A stretch of DNA of 6,666 bases, taken from assembly GCA_009908535.1 (NCBI GenBank), contig JAAAOD010000267.1, forward strand, positions 1-6,666, in the 5' to 3' direction. The DNA comes from Verrucomicrobiota bacterium. Its GTDB lineage: Bacteria > Verrucomicrobiota > Verrucomicrobiia > Opitutales > Oceanipulchritudinaceae. Below the pieces are notes generated by a model, which saw nothing but the letters and a program-made list of their open reading frames with translations, had not been told where the DNA came from and did not search any database. Of this stretch, positions 1 through 5,182 are shown in pieces; positions within the stretch are counted from its first letter, which is position 1; the number at the start of each line of letters is the position of its first letter. The position numbers were made by a program, and so were the translations under genes.

Positions 1-266
1 TCCACTGCATCCGCCTCCGCATTGGGCGCATCTCCGGGGTCGTTCCCGAAGCCATGCGCTTCGCCCACGAAGTGCTCATCGAGGATACCCTCGCGGCCGG
101 TTCCAAGCTCGAGATCGAGGAGGGTCCGGTCCGCTGCTGGTGCGCGCAATGCAAGGCCGCGTTCACGCCCGAAAAGACCGTCTTCCGTTGCCCCGTCTGC
201 GGCACCATCTCCAGCGACGTCCGCGACGGCCGCGAAATGCAGATCGTCAACATGGAGATTTCGTGA
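1..266 (+). CDS. hypA: HypA, hydrogenase nickel incorporation protein (5'-truncated by window edge)
   Basis: HypA is the small nickel chaperone that works with HypB to deliver Ni(II) to the [NiFe]-hydrogenase large subunit. The frame is open from base 3 and ends at TGA 264-266, giving 87 visible residues. The family is usually about 113-118 aa, so roughly the first 26-30 residues, including the N-terminal Met-His-Glu nickel site, lie outside the window. What is visible fits well: a strand reading RLRIGRISGVVPEAMRFA, then LEIEEGPVRCWC, then two zinc-binding CxxC pairs (visible residues 47-50 CAQC and 63-66 CPVC) and a typical acidic C-terminal strand. An extra Cys sits two residues before the first pair. 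An internal ATG at 54 starts a shorter reading, but it would cut the fold in the middle and is not the real start. The gene is separated from hypB, its functional partner, by a transposase and repeats. Confidence 0.93.
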   Translation, partial: HCIRLRIGRISGVVPEAMRFAHEVLIEDTLAAGSKLEIEEGPVRCWCAQCKAAFTPEKTVFRCPVCGTISSDVRDGREMQIVNMEIS

Positions 267-274
267 GGGGTGCC

Positions 275-313
275 GAAAGCCCGCCCCAAGCAAAGGCAGA
301 GGGGCGGGCTTTC
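275..313 (+). terminator. Strong hairpin just after hypA; possible attenuator or terminator, or repeat end
   Basis: GAAAGCCCGCCCC (275-287) and GGGGCGGGCTTTC (301-313) are perfect 13-bp reverse complements around a 13-nt loop. The 5' arm begins 8 bases after the hypA stop codon. A stem this GC-rich could halt or pause RNA polymerase, but no U-tract follows the 3' arm (the next bases are AGCCCTTGATG), so it is not a canonical intrinsic terminator. The 3' arm overlaps the outer arm of the long palindromic repeat that follows, so the hairpin may instead be the outermost part of that element. The complementarity is directly seen; the regulatory role is inferred. Confidence 0.45.
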
Positions 314-694
314 AGCCCTTGATGGGGGTTTTGGTCCTTACACCCAGCCCTCCGGTCCGCTTCGCGAACCTCCGGACTGGGCTGGCATGGTTCCCGGCCT
401 TCGGCCGTTTGAGAACCTCCGGACCGGGCTGGCAGAGTTCCCGGCCTTCACCGATGCGGTGAAAGGTCCCCGGGCAATGAGACAACGGCCGACGGCCGGA
501 CTTTCCAGCGGTACGACAGAGGCCAAAGGGCGGACGTTCCAGCGGTACAACAACGGCCAACGGCAAGACGTCCCGGCAGTACGACAACGGCCAAAGGCCG
601 GACGCTATTCCAGCCCAGCCCGCAAGACCGCGCAGCGGTCCGGAGGGCTGGGGAAGCAAACAGCAAAGAAGTCCCGAAGGGCTGAAGGCCCGCC
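302..694 (+). repeat. Left copy of long nested palindromic (REP/BIME-like) repeat
   Basis: This non-coding block has complementary arms nested in order, so it could fold as one long interrupted hairpin or cruciform. The outer arms are 303-318 with 679-694 (GGCGGGCTTTCAGCCC, 15 of 16 pair). Next are 343-360 with 635-652 (17 of 18), 377-385 with 610-618 (CTGGGCTGG, 9 of 9), and 394-409 with 484-499 (15 of 16). The centre is a hairpin with TTCACCG (447-453), loop ATG, CGGTGAA (457-463), enclosed by CCCGG/CCGGG at 440-444 and 470-474. The 5' arm holds one full 47-bp unit (366-412) and a diverged second unit from 413. The 3' arm holds three 34-bp units. A direct-orientation homologue lies at 1252-1715 on the other side of the transposase. 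No plausible protein is encoded here. Confidence 0.85.
483..604 (+). repeat. 34-bp tandem units in the 3' arm of the left palindrome
   Basis: Units begin at 483, 517, 551 and 585, exactly 34 bp apart. Three are full length and the fourth runs into the inner palindrome arm near 605. Each contains a CAACGGCC-like start, a GGCCGGAC-like middle and, in the full units, a CAGCGGTAC-like end. Units 2 and 3 have several substitutions, so this array looks older than the 47-bp array on the right. The right copy has only one full unit (1574-1607) plus a partial one from 1608. The period is not a multiple of three, which argues against coding. Confidence 0.8.
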
Positions 695-782
695 ACCCTA
701 CCTTTATTTTGGGCACCGGTTTACCTGAAAATGGCGGGTTCCCGCCCTTGTCACGGGTTCCTTCATCCGGGAATCTCTCCTT
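695..782 (+). promoter_or_regulatory. Leader of the transposase gene with a short hairpin
   Basis: This stretch separates the left palindrome from the transposase start. It contains a perfect hairpin GGCGGG (733-738), TT, CCCGCC (741-746), 36 bases before the ATG. In IS200/IS605 elements a hairpin near the left end is the substrate recognised by the transposase and can also limit its translation, so this could be the left-end hairpin. CCGGGAA (768-774 region) is the only weak ribosome-binding-like sequence before the start. I could not identify a convincing -35/-10 promoter. Confidence 0.35.
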
Positions 783-1235
783 ATGCCCCAATCCCTTTCC
801 CATATCGCGGTGCATTTCGTTTTCTCCACCAAGAACCGGATCCCATGGCTGAGCGCCGAACTCCGTCCAAAGCTACATGCTTACCTTGCAAATGTTTCGC
901 GCAATCTGGGTTGCTCCTGTTACAAGGTAGGCGGCGTCGAAGATCACGTTCATATGGCCGTTCGTCTATCCCGTACCCTTTCCGCCGCCGGACTTGTCGA
1001 GAAAGCGAAAACCGCCTCCTCACGGTGGCTAAAGACAAATGGAAATGGATGGCAGGCGTTTTCATGGCAGCGGGGCTATGCGGCCATTTCCGTGGATCCC
1101 AACGGAATTAACGCCGTTTCCCATTACATTGCGACACAGGAGAACCACCACCGTGAGGTTTCTTTTCAGGACGAATACCGTGCCCTCCTTCGGGAAAGCG
1201 GAATCGAATTCAAAGAAAAATATATGTGGGATTAA
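783..1235 (+). CDS. IS200-like / REP-associated tyrosine transposase (Y1, HUH superfamily)
   Basis: This is a 150-aa single-domain Y1 transposase that would cut and rejoin single-stranded DNA at hairpins using one tyrosine. The catalytic set is complete: HUH motif H55-V56-H57 within GGVEDHVHM, nucleophile candidate Y115 in HYIATQ, and Q119 four residues later, the spacing of the third metal ligand in IS608-type TnpA. The N-terminus (MPQSLSHIAVHFVFSTKNR) and C-terminus (YMWD) match the full-length pattern I know for a widespread ~150-aa IS200-like family, so the protein looks intact. There is no adjacent TnpB. It is transcribed in the same direction as the hyp genes and sits between two homologous long palindromes, which are probably its substrates or products. 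Whether it is a mobile IS200-type element or a domesticated RAYT cannot be settled here. The start at 783 is chosen because it gives the family N-terminus. Confidence 0.93.
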   Translation: MPQSLSHIAVHFVFSTKNRIPWLSAELRPKLHAYLANVSRNLGCSCYKVGGVEDHVHMAVRLSRTLSAAGLVEKAKTASSRWLKTNGNGWQAFSWQRGYAAISVDPNGINAVSHYIATQENHHREVSFQDEYRALLRESGIEFKEKYMWD

Positions 1236-1251
1236 AATGCGCAGGTGGGTT

Positions 1252-1715
1252 GGGCGGGCTTTCAGCCCTTGATGCGGGTTTTGGTCCGTACACCCAGCCC
1301 TCCGGTCCGCTTCGCGAACCTCCGGACTGGGCTGGTATGGTTCCCGGCCTTCGGCCGTTTGCGAACCTCCGGACTGGGCTGGTATGGTTCCCGGCCTTCG
1401 GCCGTTTGCGAACCTCCGGACTGGGCTGGTATGGTTCCCGGCCTTCGGCCGTTTGCGAACCTCCGGACTGGGCTGGTATGGTTCCCGGCCTTCGGCCGTT
1501 TGAGAACCTCCGGAACGGGCTGGCAGAGTTCCCGGCCTTCACCGATGCGGTGATAGGTCCCCGGGCAATGAGACAACGGCCAACGGCCGGACGTTCCAGC
1601 GGTACGACAACGGCCAACGGCCGGACGCCATGCCAGCCCAGCCCGAAAGACCGCGCAGCGGTCTGGAGGGCTGGGTACAAGGCAGCGGAATGCGCTTTAG
1701 GGCTGAAGGCCCGGC
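1252..1715 (+). repeat. Right copy of long nested palindromic repeat
   Basis: This is the direct-orientation homologue of the block at 302-694. It starts 16 bases after the transposase stop. Bases 1251-1315 differ from 301-365 at only 3 of 65 positions, and 1504-1607 differ from 413-516 at 4 of 104. The nested arms are 1253-1268 with 1700-1715 (14 of 16), 1293-1310 with 1658-1675, 1327-1335 with 1633-1641, and the CCGGCC-rich unit arms with 1575-1590. The central hairpin is TCACCG (1539-1544), ATG, CGGTGA (1548-1553); its outer pair present on the left is lost here through an A to T change at 1554. A second hairpin, GACCGC-GCA-GCGGTC, is at 1649-1663. The block differs from the left copy mainly in having four 47-bp units and only one full 34-bp unit. 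Confidence 0.85.
1316..1541 (+). repeat. 47-bp tandem array in the 5' arm of the right palindrome
   Basis: Units start at 1316, 1363, 1410, 1457 and 1504, exactly 47 bp apart. The first three units are identical, the fourth differs only in its last base (A at 1503), and the fifth diverges after about 40 bases into the central hairpin. Each unit starts GAACCTCCGGACTGGGCTGG and contains a perfect hairpin CGGCC-TTC-GGCCG. The left palindrome has the same unit once (366-412) plus the diverged one (413 on). Near identity indicates recent tandem duplication. There are no unique spacers, so it is not a CRISPR array, and 47 is not a multiple of three, so open frames across it are accidental. Confidence 0.9.
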
Positions 1716-1796
1716 ATCACAAAAGGAATGACTTACCTGCTCCACGCTCAGGCTTGCCATCGGACGGGGCCGATCCCAAAGTCAGGCCACCTCATG
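1716..1796 (+). promoter_or_regulatory. hypB leader and weak ribosome-binding site
   Basis: This is the only unique sequence between the right palindrome and hypB. It has no clear sigma-70 promoter. The best ribosome-binding candidate is TCAGG at 1782-1786, 7 bases before an ATG at 1794 and 10 before the ATG at 1797. Another ATG at 1728 follows AAAGGA too closely and would add 23 residues of low-complexity origin ahead of the conserved HypB N-terminus. The leader therefore supports a start at 1794 or 1797. Confidence 0.4.
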
Positions 1797-2639
1797 ATGT
1801 GCGAAAATTGCGGCTGTAACCAACCCACTCATTTTCACGTCCACGCCATGCAGGAGCGCGGCGGCAACGGCTACGGCCTCGCGCACGGACACGTGCACGT
1901 GGACGGGCACGGACATCACCATCACCATCATGACCACGCCCATGACCACGGGCATTCCCACCACGGGCACGGCGGCAACGGTGCCACCCGCACGGTGGAG
2001 GTCCTGCAATCGCTGATGGACAAGAACGACCGCCTGGCGGAGCGCAACCGCGGGTTTTTTCTCGGGCGCGGGCTGATCGCGCTCAACCTGATGTCCTCCC
2101 CCGGCGCGGGAAAAACCACCCTTGTGGAAAAGACCCTCGAGGCCTTGCCCGAAGACCTGCGCGCGGCCGTTCTCATCGGCGACCTCGAGACCGACAATGA
2201 CGCGCAGCGGGTGCGGGCGAAGGGCGCCCCGGTCGTGCAGCTGGTCACCGGGACGGCCTGCCACCTTGACGCCGAGATGGTCGCGAACGGACTCGATGCC
2301 CTCGAACTGGACGGTTGCCGGCTGGTTTTTCTGGAGAACGTCGGCAACCTTGTCTGCCCGGCTTCCTACGACCTCGGGGAAACAGCGCGGGTGGTCCTTT
2401 TCTCGGTAACCGAGGGCGAGGACAAACCGCTCAAGTACCCGCCCGCCTTCAAGAGCGCGGACCTTGTCCTCCTTACGAAAACGGATCTCGCCGAGGCGGT
2501 GGAATTCGACCGGGAGGCGGCCCTGCGGAACATACGGGAAGTCGCCCCGCAGGCGCGGATCCTCGAATTGTCCGCACGCAGCGGAGAGGGCTGGGACGAC
2601 TGGTTGGAGGCCCTGCGCGGCTATGTCCCCGCCCGCTGA
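1797..2639 (+). CDS. hypB: HypB, GTPase for nickel insertion, with His-rich nickel-storage segment
   Basis: HypB is a cytoplasmic SIMIBI-class GTPase that acts with HypA to load nickel into the hydrogenase large subunit. The start at 1797 gives 280 aa beginning MCENCGC, the family's N-terminal high-affinity nickel motif; an adjacent in-frame ATG at 1794 would add one Met. Residues 30-58 hold 17 histidines, including six in a row at 40-45, and three more lie at 12, 14 and 16. Such stretches store or buffer nickel in other HypBs. The G domain follows: Walker A SSPGAGKTT (100-108), a D-x-x-T/D region (LIGDLETDND, 127-135), the metal-site pair C155-H156 in GTACHLDAEM, ENVGNLVCP (180-188) with C187, and the guanine-specificity motif as TKTD (227-230) rather than the usual NKxD. 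Its 3' end overlaps hypF by 17 bp, suggesting translational coupling. Confidence 0.97.
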   Translation: MCENCGCNQPTHFHVHAMQERGGNGYGLAHGHVHVDGHGHHHHHHDHAHDHGHSHHGHGGNGATRTVEVLQSLMDKNDRLAERNRGFFLGRGLIALNLMSSPGAGKTTLVEKTLEALPEDLRAAVLIGDLETDNDAQRVRAKGAPVVQLVTGTACHLDAEMVANGLDALELDGCRLVFLENVGNLVCPASYDLGETARVVLFSVTEGEDKPLKYPPAFKSADLVLLTKTDLAEAVEFDREAALRNIREVAPQARILELSARSGEGWDDWLEALRGYVPAR

Positions 2640-4920
2640 AACGGCGTGGCGTATCCGGATTTCCGGCACCGTCCAGGGCGTCGGCTTTCGTCCCTTCGTT
2701 TTCCGGCTCGCCACCGGTCTTGGCTTGCGCGGTCGTGTCTGGAACACGACGGACGGCGTCGTCGTTGAGACCGCGGGTGCGGAAGAGCAGCGGGACACTT
2801 TCTGTGCCCGCCTGCGCAGGGAGGCCCCGCCCGCGGCGGAAGTGCTCCATATTGAATGCTTCCCCACCGAGGGAACGGACCTGCCGCAAAAGGGTTTCCG
2901 CATTGTTGAAAGCGCGGTCGCGGCGACCACTTCGGCCGTCCTGCCACCCGACCTCGCCACCTGTTCCGATTGCCAGCGGGAGCTGCTGGATCCGGCGGAT
3001 CCGCGCCACCGCTATCCCTTTATCAACTGCACCAATTGCGGACCGCGCTTTTCCATCGTGGAAAAGCTCCCCTACGACCGCGCGAACACCACCATGCGCG
3101 TCTTTCCGCTCAGCGAACGCTGCGCGCGGGAATACAACGACCCGTTGGACCGGCGCTTTCACGCCGAACCCAACGCGGACAAGGATTCGGGACCGCGCCT
3201 GGCATGGAGGGAATCCGGCCTTCCCGTGCGTTGCCGCGACGAGGCGGCCCTGCAGGAAGCGGCCCGGGAGCTGCGCGACGGGCGCATTGTCGCGGTGAAG
3301 GGCCTTGGCGGCTTCCATCTCATGTGCAGGGCCGACCGGGCGGAGACCGTGCGGCGGCTCCGCGAACGCAAGGGCCGCGAGGCGAAGCCGCTTGCCGTCA
3401 TGCTGGCGGATGAGGCGGAAATCCGCCGCCGGTGCCTCCTCTCGGAGGGGGAGGCGGTTCAACTGCGTAGCGCCGCCGCGCCCATCGTCCTCCTGCGCAA
3501 GCGCGATCCCGGCCTCTGGCCGGAGGTCTCGGAGCTTTCCACCCTCGGCGTGCTGCTGCCTTACACGCCCCTGCACCTGCTCTTGCTTGAAGCCTGCCCG
3601 TATCCACTGATCGCGACAAGCGGAAACATTTCCGACGAACCGATCTGCACCGAAAACGAGGAGGCGGAAAAACGGCTCGGTGCGGTCGCGGACGGGTTCC
3701 TGCTTCACGACCGGCCCATCGCCCGGCCCGTGGACGACTCCGTCCTCCGTGTCGTGATTAAGCAACGACAACTGCTGCGGCGTTCCCGCGGTTTCGCGCC
3801 GGCCGCCCTCGGCCTGCCCCGCCCGGTGCCGCCCTGCCTGTGCATGGGGGGCGACCTGAAGAACACTGTCGCTGTCGCGCGCGGGCGGGAAGTCGTCCTC
3901 AGCCAGCACATCGGCGACCTTGAAACAGAGCCGGCGCAGGAGGTCTTCCGACGCAGCCTTCATCTGTTACGGACCTTGTTCGAAAGCGGCGAAACGGCCC
4001 GCTTCGCGGTTCATGACCTTCACCCCGGCTACCACTCGACCATGGCGGCAGCCGCATCCGGCCTGCCGCTCCTTGGTGTCCAGCATCACGAGGCGCACGC
4101 CTGGGGCTGCCTCGCCGAGCATGGTCTTGTCGAGCAGGAGGCCCTCTGCATCATCTGGGACGGGACCGGTTACGGTCATGACGGCACCGTCTGGGGCGGG
4201 GAGGCGTTTCTCTACCGCGGCGGCTCCCTCCGGCGCTGTGCCCGCCTGCGCCCCTTCGATCTTCTCGGCGGCGACGCCGCCGCGCGCGAACCATGGCGGC
4301 CGGCGATGGCGATGTTGCTGGAAATCCTTGGTCCCGCAGCGGTCCTTGCCTCCGCATGGCCCGGGCGATGGGGCCTCGCGCCGGAGTCCGCCTCCGCCTT
4401 TGCTCGCGCGTACGAGCGCCGTATCCAGTGTGTCGCGACAAGCAGTATGGGCCGACTCTTCGATGCCGCGACCGCCCTCGCGGGATTGTGTTGCAAAAAT
4501 CGCTACGAGGGCGAAGCCGCGATGAAATTCGAGGAGGCGGGACAAAGCGCGGACCGCGGGGAAGCCTTTCCCCTCCCGCTTCGCACCTCGGAATCGGGCC
4601 TTCGCGAATGGGACTGGGAACCGCTGGTGCGGGCAATGGCCGGGGCGACGGAAGCCGGTAGCACCGCCGACATTCTCAGCAACCGCTTCCACGGCGCCCT
4701 CGTCAACGGGATCGTGGAGCTGTCCGACGAGATGAACCTTCCCACGGTCTGCCTGAGCGGCGGCTGTTTCCAGAACCGGTGCCTCCTCGAGGGCGCGGAA
4801 GCGGCTCTGCGCGCGAAGGGCTTTTCCGTCCACTGGCCGCAACGCCACCCCTGCAACGACGGAGGGCTTGCCCTCGGGCAGGCGGTTGCGGCATGCTGTC
4901 AGCCGAACCTTCCCATTTGA
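2623..4920 (+). CDS. hypF: HypF, carbamoyltransferase for hydrogenase CN-ligand synthesis; second zinc finger degenerate
   Basis: HypF converts carbamoyl phosphate and ATP to carbamoyl-AMP and passes the carbamoyl group to the HypE C-terminal cysteine. The start at 2623 lies inside the hypB end, 12 bases after GGAGG, and gives 765 aa, the normal length. Domains in order: acylphosphatase (about 9-97; TVQGVGFRPF with R23, and N41 in WNTTDG); zinc-finger region (about 110-190); YrdC-like domain (about 205-390; KGLGGFHLMC, KGREAKPLAVM, SGNISDEPI 333-341); Kae1-like carbamoyltransferase domain (about 400-755; HDLHPGYHST, VQHHEAH with H488/H489/H492, WDGTGYGHDGT from 512, SSMGRLFDAA, LSGGCFQN 711-718, CNDGGLALGQA 744-754). 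Zinc finger 1 is intact (C114, C117, C136, C139). Zinc finger 2 keeps only C167; the expected Cys at 164, 186 and 189 are Ser, Asp and Ser. Everything else looks functional. A longer open frame upstream lies within hypB and is not used. Confidence 0.97.
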   Translation: MSPPAETAWRIRISGTVQGVGFRPFVFRLATGLGLRGRVWNTTDGVVVETAGAEEQRDTFCARLRREAPPAAEVLHIECFPTEGTDLPQKGFRIVESAVAATTSAVLPPDLATCSDCQRELLDPADPRHRYPFINCTNCGPRFSIVEKLPYDRANTTMRVFPLSERCAREYNDPLDRRFHAEPNADKDSGPRLAWRESGLPVRCRDEAALQEAARELRDGRIVAVKGLGGFHLMCRADRAETVRRLRERKGREAKPLAVMLADEAEIRRRCLLSEGEAVQLRSAAAPIVLLRKRDPGLWPEVSELSTLGVLLPYTPLHLLLLEACPYPLIATSGNISDEPICTENEEAEKRLGAVADGFLLHDRPIARPVDDSVLRVVIKQRQLLRRSRGFAPAALGLPRPVPPCLCMGGDLKNTVAVARGREVVLSQHIGDLETEPAQEVFRRSLHLLRTLFESGETARFAVHDLHPGYHSTMAAAASGLPLLGVQHHEAHAWGCLAEHGLVEQEALCIIWDGTGYGHDGTVWGGEAFLYRGGSLRRCARLRPFDLLGGDAAAREPWRPAMAMLLEILGPAAVLASAWPGRWGLAPESASAFARAYERRIQCVATSSMGRLFDAATALAGLCCKNRYEGEAAMKFEEAGQSADRGEAFPLPLRTSESGLREWDWEPLVRAMAGATEAGSTADILSNRFHGALVNGIVELSDEMNLPTVCLSGGCFQNRCLLEGAEAALRAKGFSVHWPQRHPCNDGGLALGQAVAACCQPNLPI

Positions 4921-4921
4921 T

Positions 4922-5182
4922 ATGTGTTTAGCGATTCCCGCAAAAGTGGTTGCCTGCGATGAGGCCGAAGGTCCCGACCGCGGCGGAACCATTGAATTCG
5001 GCAATGTCCGCAAGGACATCAGCCTCGCCTTTGTCCCCGAAGCCAGAGTGGACGATTACGTTCTTGTGCACACCGGCTTCGCCATCCAGGTGGTGGACGA
5101 GGGGGAGGCAGAGCGGATCCTCGGTTACCTCCGCGAAATGGAAGAAAGCCTTGAAGAGGAACTGGGCAGTCCCTCCCCGTGA
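4922..5182 (+). CDS. hypC: HypC/HybG-family hydrogenase assembly chaperone
   Basis: HypC is a small chaperone that binds HypD during Fe(CN)2CO assembly and then carries the unit to the hydrogenase large-subunit precursor. The 86-aa product begins MCLAIPAKV, the family hallmark; C2 becomes N-terminal after Met removal and is the essential iron-centre ligand. A second conserved site is H50 in DDYVLVHTGFAIQ. The C-terminal helix EAERILGYLREMEESLEEE is typical. The ATG lies one base after the hypF stop, so it is probably translated by coupling; no good ribosome-binding site is visible. An upstream in-frame ATG at 4868 is inside hypF and would bury C2, so it is rejected. Confidence 0.97.
   Translation: MCLAIPAKVVACDEAEGPDRGGTIEFGNVRKDISLAFVPEARVDDYVLVHTGFAIQVVDEGEAERILGYLREMEESLEEELGSPSP

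Noticed and set aside
270..728. Open frames on both strands over the left palindrome (also 312-815 on the minus strand)
   Set aside because: Low-complexity translations of GC-rich palindromic DNA. Inverted repeats open similar frames on both strands without coding signal.
1316..1541. CRISPR array
   Set aside because: The 47-bp units are contiguous and identical with no unique spacers, and there are no cas genes.
1751..1790. Sigma-70 promoter for hypB (TTGCCA at 1754)
   Set aside because: No credible -10 element lies at the expected spacing.
1236..1793. OMEGA/TnpB-type guide RNA next to the IS200-like transposase
   Set aside because: No TnpB or IscB coding sequence is present, and the structured region is explained by the same palindrome found upstream of the transposase.
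1728..1796. HypB start at ATG 1728
   Set aside because: It would put 23 extra residues before the conserved MCENCGC N-terminus, and its AAAGGA is too close to the ATG.
1226..1819. Open frame of 197 aa across the right palindrome into the hypB leader
   Set aside because: It is made of 47-bp repeats read in shifting frames (GWYGSRPSAVCEPPD-like), overlaps the hypB start, and has no domain. The repeat period is not a multiple of three.
2464..2622. HypF start at ATG 2464
   Set aside because: This extension lies wholly within hypB coding sequence and adds an Arg-rich stretch not found in HypF. ATG 2623 gives the normal length and N-terminus.
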